The translations under genes were made by a program, and so were the position numbers. From Sphingomonas sp. AR_OL41 (GTDB lineage Bacteria > Pseudomonadota > Alphaproteobacteria > Sphingomonadales > Sphingomonadaceae), in assembly GCF_029911635.1 (NCBI RefSeq), contig NZ_JARYTI010000049.1, positions 1-34,571 on the forward strand: a DNA stretch of 34,571 bases, read 5' to 3'. A model generated the notes under the pieces. The model worked only from the letters and a program-made list of their open reading frames with translations, was not told where the DNA came from and did no database searches. Shown here piece after piece: positions 23,489 to 31,557 of this stretch (position 1 is its first letter; each line of letters opens with the position of its first letter).

Positions 23489-24250
23489 TCAGATTCCGGC
23501 GTACCAATCGTAATCGACATTATCTTCCCAATAGCCGCCCTTGCCCTTGCCGATGCCGTCGAGCGAGGCGACGGCGTCGATCTTCATGACATATTTGGCC
23601 TGCTTGTAGCCAAGCTGGCGCTCGACGCGCAGCCGCACCGGTGCACCGTGACCGACGCTCAGCGGCGCATCGTTGAGCGCCCAGGCGAGAATGGTCTGCG
23701 GGTGGAAGGCATCGATCAGGTCGATCGATTCATAATAGGCATGGCCGCCATATAGGTCGGCGCAGGTGAAGACGACGAAGCGCGCGATATCGCGCACGCC
23801 GGCCGCCTTGAGGATCGTGCCGAGCAGCGGCCCGTGCCATTTGCCGATCGCGCTCCACCCTTCGACGCAGTCGTGCCGGGTGATTTGCGTCCGCGCCGGC
23901 ATCGCGCGCAATTGCGCTAGCGAGAGCGACAGCGGGGCGGCGACGAGCCCGCCGACCTTGAGTTGCCAGCCGGCAAAATTCTCGCCGACCATCGCGTTGT
24001 AATCGGGCGTGTTGGGGTTGGCGGTGCCGTTGGTGCGGAAGAAGGGCGACATCTGGTCGGGGCGGAATTCGGCCGCCAGAGCGTGACGCGCGGAGAGCGA
24101 GCGCTGCAGCCCCTGGTTGATCTTCTCGCCCGAGAACAGGATCTTGCGGAAAGCGGGTTGCTCGGCAAGCTTGTCGCAGCCGCTCAACACCAGCCCCGCG
24201 CCGAGCGCGCCGGTGGTCAGCACCGTACGGCGCGTGATGATCCCGCTCAT
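23489..24250 (-). CDS. Molybdopterin-dependent oxidoreductase, sulfite-oxidase fold, Tat lipoprotein
   Basis: A 253-residue protein with a Tat-like Arg7-Arg8 leader followed by a hydrophobic stretch and a lipobox ending at Cys25 (LVLSGC). It is predicted to cross folded and then be lipid-anchored on the outer side of the inner membrane. The core has a sulfite-oxidase-type molybdenum site: RHDCVEGWSAIGKW with ligand Cys128, and later GHGAPVRLRVERQLGYK. It is similar in type to MsrP/YedY, but the membrane partner is a classic cytochrome b rather than MsrQ. ATG 24250 overlaps the cytochrome stop (ATGA). The substrate may be sulfoxide, sulfite or another small molecule. Confidence 0.85.
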   Translation of the reverse strand: MSGIITRRTVLTTGALGAGLVLSGCDKLAEQPAFRKILFSGEKINQGLQRSLSARHALAAEFRPDQMSPFFRTNGTANPNTPDYNAMVGENFAGWQLKVGGLVAAPLSLSLAQLRAMPARTQITRHDCVEGWSAIGKWHGPLLGTILKAAGVRDIARFVVFTCADLYGGHAYYESIDLIDAFHPQTILAWALNDAPLSVGHGAPVRLRVERQLGYKQAKYVMKIDAVASLDGIGKGKGGYWEDNVDYDWYAGI

Positions 24251-25002
24251 GCCTTTTCCTCCGGCACCCGCCAGCGCCCGGTGATCATCGAGCGCACTTC
24301 GTTGATCGGCCCGGCGAGCAGGACGAGGACGAGATGCACGACGATGAAGATGACGATGCCCGTCGCGGCAATGAAATGCACCGAGCGCGCCGAGGCCCGG
24401 CCGCCCATCAGGTCGAGCAGCCACGGCCAGGCGGCGTCCATCGCCGGCGACAGCGTCAGCCCCGACAGGATCATCGCCGGGATCAGCACGAAGATCACCG
24501 AGACATAGGCCAGCTTCTGGAAGATGTTGTAAGCGGTCGGGTTCTTCGGATCGTGGAAACGCAGCGCGAGATGTTCCTTGACGTCGTGCCACAGGTGCCG
24601 CGGCGCCAGCTCGCCGGCGCGGACGCGCAGGTCGCGCTGGAAATGACGGTTCACCAGGCTGGCGATCATATAGCCAAGCAGCCCGAAGCCGAGCACCAGC
24701 GCGAACAGCAGGTGCCAGCGCCGCGCGATGGCGAGATTATAATGGCTCGGCAGCGTCAGCCATGACGGCATGTGCGGCGGATTGTACCAGGGGTGATCGG
24801 AGTTGGCGCCGTAATTGCCCCAGTAGAGATGCGGATGGGCGTTGAGGATCGTCGCCCCGCTGCCGATCATGATCAGGATCGTGATCATGTTGATCCAGTG
24901 CCACAAGCGCGTTGCGACACGGTGGCGATAGATCGTCGCCGGCGCCGGTGGCGCGACGTCCTGCGGTGCCGGATCGTCGAGAATGGCGCTTTCCCCTGTC
25001 AT
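24247..25002 (-). CDS. Cytochrome b561-type membrane subunit
   Basis: A 251-residue membrane protein with four or five helices and paired His residues suited to two b hemes (RLWHWINM near residue 32, RRWHLLFAL, ARSVHFIAATG and VVHLVLVLL). It should pass electrons between quinol and the periplasmic molybdopterin subunit encoded next. Start ATG 25002 (MTGESAILDD) is chosen; an upstream frame to 25119 adds a non-conserved stretch. Its 3' end overlaps the oxidoreductase start by 4 bases, which supports a two-subunit complex. Confidence 0.82.
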   Translation of the reverse strand: MTGESAILDDPAPQDVAPPAPATIYRHRVATRLWHWINMITILIMIGSGATILNAHPHLYWGNYGANSDHPWYNPPHMPSWLTLPSHYNLAIARRWHLLFALVLGFGLLGYMIASLVNRHFQRDLRVRAGELAPRHLWHDVKEHLALRFHDPKNPTAYNIFQKLAYVSVIFVLIPAMILSGLTLSPAMDAAWPWLLDLMGGRASARSVHFIAATGIVIFIVVHLVLVLLAGPINEVRSMITGRWRVPEEKA

Positions 25003-25134
25003 CGTGGGCGCAGCATACAGCAATGGCTGCGCGCCGTGAACGCCCCTTGGGATGGCACTGGACGAAAAGGCACCATTTGGACGAGCCGTGACACGGGCGC
25101 CGCACCGCCGGAAAGTCACCGCTCGCCCTGGACC

Positions 25135-25161
25135 GACCCTCTCCCGCGACGGGAGAGGGTC
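25135..25161. repeat. 12-bp perfect hairpin downstream of argG
   Basis: GACCCTCTCCCG (25135-25146) and CGGGAGAGGGTC (25150-25161) form a perfect stem with a CGA loop, starting 6 bases past the argG stop on the minus strand. No T-run follows, so it is either a factor-dependent or mRNA-stabilising hairpin or a dispersed palindromic repeat. Confidence 0.7.
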
Positions 25162-25167
25162 GAAGGA

Positions 25168-26385
25168 TTACCGATCCCGCCGCCCGAGCAGCCGCAGGCG
25201 CAGCGCGTTGAGCTTGATGAAGCCCGCCGCGTCGCGCTGGTCATAGGCGCCCTGGTCGTCCTCGAAGGTGACGACCTTTTCGGAATAGAGCGAGAAGGGC
25301 GACTTGCGGCCGATGACGTAGACGCCGCCCTTGTAGAGCTTCAGCCGCACCGTGCCGGTGACCTTGTCCTGGCTGTGGTCGATCGCCGCCTGCAGCATCT
25401 CGCGCTCGGGCGAGAACCAGAAGCCGTTATAGACCAGCTCGGCATAGCGCGGCGCAAGCTCGTCCTTGAGATGCGCGGCGCCGCGATCGAGCGTGAGCTG
25501 CTCGATGCCGCGATGCGCGAGGTGATAGATCGTGCCGCCCGGCGTCTCGTACATGCCGCGCGACTTCATGCCGACGAAGCGGTTCTCGACCAGGTCGAGC
25601 CGGCCGATGCCGTGCTTGCGGCCGAGATCGTTGAGCTTCGCCAGCAGCGTCGCCGGGCTCATCCCCTCGCCGTTGATCGCCACGCCATCGCCATGCTCGA
25701 AATCGACCGTGATGATTTCGGGCTGGTCGGGCGCGTCCTCGGGGTTGACGGTGCGCGAATAGACATAGTCGGGCACCTCTTCCCACGGATCCTCGAGCAC
25801 CTTGCCCTCGGACGAGGTGTGCAGGATGTTGGCGTCGGTCGAGAAGGGGGCCTCGCCGCGCTTGTCCTTGGCGACCGGGATCTGGTGCTTCTCGGCGAAC
25901 TCGATCAGCTTGGTGCGGCTGGTCAAATCCCATTCGCGCCACGGCGCGATCACCTTGATGTCGGGCGCGAGCGCGTAATAGCCGAGCTCGAAGCGCACCT
26001 GGTCATTGCCCTTGCCGGTCGCGCCATGGCTAACGGCGTCGGCGCCGACCTGGCGCGCGATCTCGATCTGGCGCTTGGCGATCAGCGGCCGGGCGATCGA
26101 AGTCCCGAGCAGGTACAGCCCCTCGTAGAGCGCGTTGGCGCGCATCATCGGGAAGATATAGTCACGGACGAACTCCTCGCGGACATCGTCGATGAAGATA
26201 TGCTCGGGCTTGACCCCGGCCTGCTCGGCCTTGCGCCGCGCCGGCTCGAGCTCTTCGCCCTGGCCGAGATCGGCGGTGTAGGTGACCACCTCGCATTGAT
26301 AGGTCTGCTGCAGCCATTTCAGGATCACGCTGGTGTCCAGTCCGCCCGAATAGGCGAGGACGACGCGGTTGATCTTGTCGGACAT
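25168..26385 (-). CDS. argG: Argininosuccinate synthase
   Basis: A 405-residue cytoplasmic enzyme that joins citrulline and aspartate with ATP in arginine synthesis. The N-type ATP pyrophosphatase loop AYSGGLDTS (10-18) is present, as are GATGKGNDQVRFE and the C-terminal SPFSLYSEKVVTFE region. Length matches the family. ATG 26385 is set by homology and by GGAG 8 bases upstream; an in-frame ATG at 26463 would add 26 unlikely residues. No other arg gene is in the window. Confidence 0.96.
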   Translation of the reverse strand: MSDKINRVVLAYSGGLDTSVILKWLQQTYQCEVVTYTADLGQGEELEPARRKAEQAGVKPEHIFIDDVREEFVRDYIFPMMRANALYEGLYLLGTSIARPLIAKRQIEIARQVGADAVSHGATGKGNDQVRFELGYYALAPDIKVIAPWREWDLTSRTKLIEFAEKHQIPVAKDKRGEAPFSTDANILHTSSEGKVLEDPWEEVPDYVYSRTVNPEDAPDQPEIITVDFEHGDGVAINGEGMSPATLLAKLNDLGRKHGIGRLDLVENRFVGMKSRGMYETPGGTIYHLAHRGIEQLTLDRGAAHLKDELAPRYAELVYNGFWFSPEREMLQAAIDHSQDKVTGTVRLKLYKGGVYVIGRKSPFSLYSEKVVTFEDDQGAYDQRDAAGFIKLNALRLRLLGRRDR

Positions 26386-26480
26386 GGGCACGGCTCCGGT
26401 GGCGGGGAATGGCGGCGCGGCTCTAGGGGGTAGGGGCGGAAATGGCAACGTTTCGGGAAGCAAGCCGACACATCGATCGA

Positions 26481-26515
26481 CGAGCGACTGCGGCGTCGGG
26501 TGCCGATGTCGCTCG
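26481..26515. repeat. 8-bp inverted repeat in the argG/ASCH gap
   Basis: CGAGCGAC (26481-26488) and GTCGCTCG (26508-26515) lie in the 181-bp divergent gap between argG and the ASCH gene, with a 19-base spacer. This could be an operator or an mRNA leader structure for the ASCH gene; nothing more can be said. Confidence 0.25.
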
Positions 26516-26566
26516 CGGCCTGCGTAGTGGCTCGATCAACGGCGCCCGTAACGCTATTGCCGCGCG

Positions 26567-27142
26567 ATGCAGCGCTCCCTGATCGTCGACCCCGGCATGG
26601 CGGCCGCATTGCTGTCGGGGCGCAAGACGCAGGTCCGCGTCGGGACGGGGAGCGACCTGGCACGCTGCGTACCGGGCGACCTGATTTGGGTGCGCGAATC
26701 GTGCCTCGCCGCGCGACACGAGGCGGGGCGTGATATCGTCACGACGCTACGCAGGGCCGAGTTCGTCATCTTCCACGACGGCTGGCGACATGATCGCGAT
26801 GGCCGCGGCGTAGCGGGCCGGCGGCCGGGCGACACCGATTATAAGTGGATCGCCGCCTGGCACATGCCGCGCTGGGCGTCGCGCCTTACGCTCCTCGTCG
26901 AGGCCGTGCGGCACGAGCGGCTCCAGCAGATCACGCGCGACGATATCCGCGCCGAGGGCGCCCGGCCGCTGCTCGGCGGATTGCTGTGGCGCTGGCCGCG
27001 ACCAATTCCGGGCACCAGCCTGACGGCGCGGCGGGCGTTTGCCCGCTATTGGAACGTCAACCATCCGACGCCGGGCGATCGCTGGGAGGCTGATCCTGCC
27101 GTCGCCGTGCTGACCTTTCGCGTCGCTCCTGAGGCGATGTGA
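26567..27142 (+). CDS. ASCH (PUA-like) domain protein
   Basis: A 191-residue protein. The N-terminus (RSLIVDPGMAAALLSGRKTQVRV) and the WHMPRWASRLTLLVEAVRHERLQQI segment match ASCH-type proteins often found in phages and in bacterial chromosomes. The tail ARYWNVNHP...VAVLTFRV is also typical. ASCH domains share the PUA fold and are thought to bind RNA or modified nucleosides. The gene is isolated between argG and a convergent small gene, with 7 bp between the two stops. No phage genes surround it. Confidence 0.72.
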   Translation: MQRSLIVDPGMAAALLSGRKTQVRVGTGSDLARCVPGDLIWVRESCLAARHEAGRDIVTTLRRAEFVIFHDGWRHDRDGRGVAGRRPGDTDYKWIAAWHMPRWASRLTLLVEAVRHERLQQITRDDIRAEGARPLLGGLLWRWPRPIPGTSLTARRAFARYWNVNHPTPGDRWEADPAVAVLTFRVAPEAM

Positions 27143-27149
27143 TTCCGGC

Positions 27150-27425
27150 TCAGGTCGGGGTGGGTTCGTCGCGCGATTCGACCAGCGCGGCGATCTCGAA
27201 GGCGTGGCTTTTCCAGCCACGCATCCGGGCGGCCTCTTCGGTCGCGGTGCGCTTCTTCTTCGCTTCGGCGAGCGATTTGGTGTGGCCCCAGAAGATCTCG
27301 GTTTTGCCGTTGGCGAGGATCGCGACGATCCGCCAATAATGCGTCCAGGCATCGGCGGTCGGGCCGATCGTCTTGCTGTAGCCGTCGGGCAGGGTCGCCG
27401 TCAGGTAGCGTTTCTGTCGTGCCAT
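27150..27425 (-). CDS. Small basic protein of unknown function
   Basis: A 91-residue soluble protein, MARQKRYLTATLPDGYSKTI at the start. It has a Trp-rich beta-like part (about 5-45, YWRIVAILANGKTEIFWG) and a Lys/Arg-rich helix (50-70, SLAEAKKKRTATEEAARMR). I do not recognise a family. It is 24 bp downstream of the GT-C-like gene on the same strand and may be cotranscribed with it. Confidence 0.68.
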   Translation of the reverse strand: MARQKRYLTATLPDGYSKTIGPTADAWTHYWRIVAILANGKTEIFWGHTKSLAEAKKKRTATEEAARMRGWKSHAFEIAALVESRDEPTPT

Positions 27426-27449
27426 GATCGTCGCTCGCGCCGCCGCGCC

Positions 27450-28910
27450 TCAGGCATCCGCCGGTTGGGCGACCGCCGTGCCGCGCCAATCGGCACGCTG
27501 CGCCGACAGGATCATCGTCACCAGCAGGGGCGCGGCAAGGAAGAGATAGAGCGCGACGCCGCGCCACGGCGACCAGCCCCACCAATCGCTCGGCAGGCTG
27601 GTGAGCTTGCCGCTGGCGAGGATTGATGCGTTGCGTTCCCACAGCGGGAAGTCGAACCCGTCGGAATCGAAAATGTCGGTCGTGGCAATGGCGAGGTTGA
27701 GCAGGATCGACAGGCCGAGCAAGGTCGCGGTCGCGCGCTTCGCCCATCCGCTGCGCAGGCTCGCCCAGAACGGCGCCAGCCCCAGCGCCAGAAACGGAAT
27801 CGCCACGACCGAATGGCGCGGCCCGGTCGAGGCGCCGCCGTCCCAATAGACATAGGAGGCATTGACCAGCAGCACGACCATCGCGACGCCCGCCGCGAGG
27901 ATGCCGACATCGCGCGTCGCGGAATTGCGGATCATCCGGTTGAGCCCGATCGCGCCGAGCAGCAGCACCGGCGACACCAGCAACAGGCCACGGCGCGGCG
28001 AGAAGATGATCCTGAACAGGATGTCGGCCTTGGGATAGGTCAGCCCGAACAACCCCTGTTGCATGCCGTTGAAACCGACCACGCCCTCATAGCCGAGCTT
28101 GAACGGCGTGCCGAAGGCGAGCTGATTGTAGAGTGCGAGCGGCACCAGCATCAGCAGCGCGACGGCGACCGTCACGCCGTAGACCCGCCAGCGCCGGGCT
28201 GCCTCGAGCCGGCGCGTGCGCCACAGCGCCCACAGCCCGATCGCGACGCCGCCGAAGATCGCCGTGAATTCGACCTCCAATGCCCAGCCCAGCGCCGCGC
28301 CGGCCATCACCGGATAGCGCCAGCGGTCCAGCTCGCGTGGCCCGCCGGTGCCGCGCCACACCGCCCAGGTCGCGATCGTCAGAAGCGCGGCGACAGCGGC
28401 ATGGCCGAACAGGGTGGTCGACCAGCCCCACACGATCGAGCCGAGCGCATAACCAAGCGCGGCGACCAGCCCGGCGGTCACGCTGCCCGTGATGCCCGTG
28501 CCGAGATCGAACAGCAGCACGGCGGCAAAGGCGGTGAGCAAAGCGGTGCCGAACGCGACCGCGAGTTGCAGCCGTAGCGCGAGGAACTTCTCGAGCCTGG
28601 GGTTGGTGATGTCGATCACGTAATCGCGCGAACTCGAATGCGTCGCGGCATTGGCGGCCCAGACCCATGGCACGGCCATCAGCGTCATGCCCGGCGCCTT
28701 GTCCATATAATGATGGTTGCCAAATTGCGCCTTGTCGATGGTCAGCGATTCGAAGCGGTCGATCCGCGCATCATGCTGCTCGACCAGCGCCAGCGCGCCG
28801 AACAGCCTTGTGGCATTGTTGGGATTGAACGACCACGACCCGAACCAGATGCACGACAGCCAGACGAGCACGAACAGCCCCGCGGCGACGCCGTGCGACC
28901 CGCGCGTCAT
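27450..28910 (-). CDS. Polytopic GT-C/PMT-like membrane protein
   Basis: A 486-residue protein with about eleven membrane helices and a large first extracytoplasmic loop containing HHYMDKAPG (66-74). The Asp-Lys-x-Pro-Gly motif recurs in uncharacterised relatives of protein mannosyltransferases and suggests a GT-C enzyme that takes sugar from polyprenyl phosphate. ATG 28910 is chosen; the open frame extends far upstream to 29303 but overlaps the DUF2306 gene. It lies 14 bp after that gene. The acceptor is unknown. Confidence 0.72.
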   Translation of the reverse strand: MTRGSHGVAAGLFVLVWLSCIWFGSWSFNPNNATRLFGALALVEQHDARIDRFESLTIDKAQFGNHHYMDKAPGMTLMAVPWVWAANAATHSSSRDYVIDITNPRLEKFLALRLQLAVAFGTALLTAFAAVLLFDLGTGITGSVTAGLVAALGYALGSIVWGWSTTLFGHAAVAALLTIATWAVWRGTGGPRELDRWRYPVMAGAALGWALEVEFTAIFGGVAIGLWALWRTRRLEAARRWRVYGVTVAVALLMLVPLALYNQLAFGTPFKLGYEGVVGFNGMQQGLFGLTYPKADILFRIIFSPRRGLLLVSPVLLLGAIGLNRMIRNSATRDVGILAAGVAMVVLLVNASYVYWDGGASTGPRHSVVAIPFLALGLAPFWASLRSGWAKRATATLLGLSILLNLAIATTDIFDSDGFDFPLWERNASILASGKLTSLPSDWWGWSPWRGVALYLFLAAPLLVTMILSAQRADWRGTAVAQPADA

Positions 28911-28924
28911 GCTCGCCTGCTGGT

Positions 28925-29434
28925 TCAAGCGAACAACCAGCGGCCGAGCAGCCGCCCGAACGGCAGGGTGAAGAAACCCGCGACGAGCAATGCCCCGGTG
29001 ACCATGCCGCGCACCGAGCGACGGTGGCGCGCGGCCTGATGGTTGCGCGCGGTCCACCAGATCAGCGGTGCGGCGACGATGACATAGGCCGAGATGATGT
29101 GGATGAAGCTCAGGCTGCCGTTGCGGCTGAGCCGCACGCCGAAGGAAATCACTGCGGTAAGGAACATCGCCGCGACCCACACCTTGCCGAGCAGGCGGTG
29201 CAGCGCGTCGCCGCGCGGGCGCAGCAGCATCACCGGGGTCAGCGCCAGCGCGGGCAGAATGGTGGCGAGATGCGCCCAGACGAGCAATGGCACGCGGCCC
29301 CAATAGGGCATGCCGCGGAGTAGCGCGGCGAGCACCGTGAGCAACAACAGGATGGCCAGCGCGGAGAGGATTTTCTCATAGGTGTCGGCCGCCAATGCCT
29401 GGCGCGGCGCCGCCTTTTCCATCACCGTGGCCAT
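28925..29434 (-). CDS. DUF2306 membrane protein
   Basis: A 169-residue protein with four or five helices and the DUF2306 spacing of conserved His residues: WAHLATILPAL, ALHRLLGKVWVAAMF and FIHIISAYVI. The His pattern suggests heme or quinone contact, but no function is established for the family. It heads a three-gene minus-strand run with the GT-C-like and 91-residue genes. Start ATG 29434 is downstream of GGGGGA. Confidence 0.8.
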   Translation of the reverse strand: MATVMEKAAPRQALAADTYEKILSALAILLLLTVLAALLRGMPYWGRVPLLVWAHLATILPALALTPVMLLRPRGDALHRLLGKVWVAAMFLTAVISFGVRLSRNGSLSFIHIISAYVIVAAPLIWWTARNHQAARHRRSVRGMVTGALLVAGFFTLPFGRLLGRWLFA

Positions 29435-29605
29435 GAGGTCCCCCTGTACCGTGCGGCGCCATCCTTAGCGCCGCCTCCACGCCATGCAACCGAGCGCTTT
29501 GCCGCGTGCCGTGACCGCGAAAGGTCGCACCGGATCGGACCATGTTGTCGTCGGGATCGCGCGCGACCCATGATATCGATCGTCGTCGGGCCAGGGGGAA
29601 GCGCC

Positions 29606-30796
29606 ATGGAACTGAAGACGATCGATGTCGGCATCGGCATGGCGCTGATGTTCCTGTTCGTCAGCGTGATCTGCTCGGCGGTACGCGAGATCGGCGAACT
29701 GGCGATCAAGACGCGGGCCTCGTCGCTGGCGGCGGCAATCGCGCAAATGCTCGACACCGATCAGGTCCCGGGCCGGATCGACGCCTTTTACAACGGTCCG
29801 CTGATCTCGGCGCTGTTCAAGGGCGACTATCAGGACGCGCTGGTCGGCTTTCTGCGCAAATGGGTGCCGTTCGTCGGGCGCACCGCGCTGCCATCGTACA
29901 TTCCGGCCGACAGCTTCGCCAAGGCGGTGTTGCAGCTGGTGCGCGACGACAACCAGCAAGCCGGGCTGATGACGCCCAACGCGACGCTGGCGATCGGCGA
30001 CCTGCGCAACTGGGCTGCGAGCGCGCCGCCCGACGGGCTCAAACAGGCGGTGCAGACCGCGCTCGATTCGGCCGGCGGCGAACTGGCGACGGCGCAGGCC
30101 GCGCTGGAACAATGGTTCAACAGCGCGATGGAGCGCGTTTCCGGCGCGTACAAGGCGCGGACCCAGCTATGGTTGCTGCTGATCGGTTTCGTGACTGCCG
30201 CGTCGATGAACATCGACGCGGTCACCGTGATGCAGCGCCTGTCGACCGACGACACGTTGTGCGATGCCGTGGTGGCGCAGGCCGGGGCGACGCTCGCGAC
30301 CTGTGCGCAGGGTCAGGCCCATTGTATCGTCAAGCCCGTCGGGGCTGCCCCGACGGCTGCCGCTCCTCCCGCTTCGGCAGCCACACCCGCAGCGGTGCCG
30401 GGCACCGAACCGACACCGATCGCGCCGCCATCCGCGGCTTCCACCCCACCGGCCGTGACCGCGTCGGCGGAGGTCGATGCGCAGGTGAGCGAGATCAAGG
30501 CGGTCACCGCGCAGATGATGGAGGTCGGCTGGCCGATCGGGTGGGTGGGCGGCAAGCCCGGGCCGCAATTCAGCCTGCTCGCCACCTCGGGGCAGAGCTC
30601 GGCGAAGGTCTATGCCGGGTTGGGCCTTTGGCAGAAGCTGCAATGGTGGCTGGCGATCGTCGGTGGCTGGCTGATCACCGCGATCGGCGTGACCTTCGGC
30701 GCGCCCTTCTGGTTCGACGTGCTCAACCGCTTCATGGTCGTGCGCTCGACGGTCAAGCCCGACGAGAAGAGCGCGAAAGAGAAGAGCAAGGGCTAG
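29606..30796 (+). CDS. Unrecognised membrane protein with Ala/Pro-rich linker
   Basis: A 396-residue protein from ATG 29606, preceded by AGGGGGAA; an ATG at 29570 lacks such a site. It has an N-terminal helix (about 6-26), a soluble part, a second helix after WFNSAMERVSGAYKARTQ (about 187-205), a low-complexity Ala/Pro/Thr linker (about 246-288) and a last helix (about 345-366) before GAPFWFDVLNRFMVVRS and a Lys-rich tail. The segment around ERVSGAYKARTQ and the C-terminal WFDVLNRF recur in a family of uncharacterised bacterial proteins. No domain of known function is visible. It stands alone between oppositely oriented genes. Confidence 0.78.
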   Translation: MELKTIDVGIGMALMFLFVSVICSAVREIGELAIKTRASSLAAAIAQMLDTDQVPGRIDAFYNGPLISALFKGDYQDALVGFLRKWVPFVGRTALPSYIPADSFAKAVLQLVRDDNQQAGLMTPNATLAIGDLRNWAASAPPDGLKQAVQTALDSAGGELATAQAALEQWFNSAMERVSGAYKARTQLWLLLIGFVTAASMNIDAVTVMQRLSTDDTLCDAVVAQAGATLATCAQGQAHCIVKPVGAAPTAAAPPASAATPAAVPGTEPTPIAPPSAASTPPAVTASAEVDAQVSEIKAVTAQMMEVGWPIGWVGGKPGPQFSLLATSGQSSAKVYAGLGLWQKLQWWLAIVGGWLITAIGVTFGAPFWFDVLNRFMVVRSTVKPDEKSAKEKSKG

Positions 30797-30812
30797 CATC
30801 GCGCCGGCCGCA

Positions 30813-30830
30813 GCCGCTATCTCGAGCGGC
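30813..30830. terminator. Hairpin after the 396-residue gene
   Basis: GCCGCT (30813-30818) and AGCGGC (30825-30830) make a 6-bp stem with a 6-base loop, 16 bases past the stop at 30796. No T-run follows, so this is a weak candidate. Confidence 0.35.
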
Positions 30831-30902
30831 AGCGAAGCGGTGGGTCCGTTTTCAGTGAGATTGGAGCGCCCAAATTGCCGTTCGTGCTGGTGAATCGGGT
30901 CG

Positions 30903-30946
30903 CCAAATCCCCCGGATTTGGCTGGAAACATCCGGGCGATGTTTCC
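30903..30946. repeat. Twin hairpins in tandem
   Basis: CCAAATCC-CCC-GGATTTGG (30903-30921) and GGAAACATC-CGGGC-GATGTTTCC (30924-30946) are perfect 8-bp and 9-bp stems two bases apart. They lie in the 262-bp convergent gap. Their tandem, well-formed look and lower G+C suggest a dispersed repeat unit or a bidirectional terminator cassette. Confidence 0.65.
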
Positions 30947-31008
30947 ACCTGATCACTGTCGAAGCACCGTCCTTCTTGCGCCGGTTGCGGAGAAGAACAG
31001 CCCTTCGA

Positions 31009-31036
31009 CAAGTTCAGGGCGAACGGAGGTTGGAGA
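31009..31036. repeat. REP-like half-palindrome
   Basis: CCCTTCGACAAGTTCAGGGC (near 31010-31030) followed by GAACGG is a sequence type seen repeatedly between genes in sphingomonads. Its CCCT and AGGG ends can form a small hairpin. The partner arm of the usual inverted pair is not seen here. Confidence 0.45.
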
Positions 31037-31058
31037 TTCAACCAAACAGAGATCGACT

Positions 31059-31541
31059 CTAGGGCAGGCTTTCCTCGACGCGCCGGTCGTCGGCCTGGCG
31101 CTCCTTCTTTTCGGCGCGTTGCTGGCGCGCCTGTTGGCGGAAGCAGCCGGTCGAACCGCCTGGGCCGACCGTGCTGCAGCTACCGGTGCCGGTGGTGCCG
31201 ACGCTGTCATTGGCGACGACGCGCGACGCCCAGGCTTCGTTTTCGGGCGTGACCTGGAAATTGCGCAGCGCCTTGGGGATGCGATATTGCTCAGCGGCGC
31301 CCTGGCGGACGCAGACAACGACCTCGGCGCCGGTCGAATCGGTCGGGCAGCGCTGGTTGCCGAACAGCGTGAGCACGCCATTGATCGGTGCCTGGCGGGC
31401 GACCTCGCCCGTGCCGCTGTCGGTCGGTCGTTTGGGGCGCGCATCGGGGTTGGCCGGGCCGGCGACCTGTTGCGCCATTGCCGGCGCGCCGAGCAGCAGC
31501 AGTGCGAGGGCAGGCAGCAGGCCTCGGGTCATGCTCTTCAT
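31059..31541 (-). CDS. Small exported protein of unknown function
   Basis: A 160-residue protein with a clear signal peptide (LLPALALLLLGAPAMA, cleavage near residue 23). The mature part has four Cys residues (NQRCPTD, VVVCVRQ, GSCST, TGCFRQ), likely two disulfides, and a C-terminal Gln/Arg/Lys-rich tail. ATG 31541 is chosen over a GTG six bases earlier because GGAGG sits about 7 bases upstream. No family recognised. It follows the coq7 gene on the same strand with a 16-bp gap. DsbB, encoded two genes upstream, could serve its disulfides. Confidence 0.75.
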   Translation of the reverse strand: MKSMTRGLLPALALLLLGAPAMAQQVAGPANPDARPKRPTDSGTGEVARQAPINGVLTLFGNQRCPTDSTGAEVVVCVRQGAAEQYRIPKALRNFQVTPENEAWASRVVANDSVGTTGTGSCSTVGPGGSTGCFRQQARQQRAEKKERQADDRRVEESLP

Positions 31542-31557
31542 CGTCACCCCTCCCGGG

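Noticed and set aside
24772..26433. 553-codon plus-strand frame opposite argG and the cytochrome gene
   Set aside because: Antisense of well-identified genes and without domain or ribosome site.
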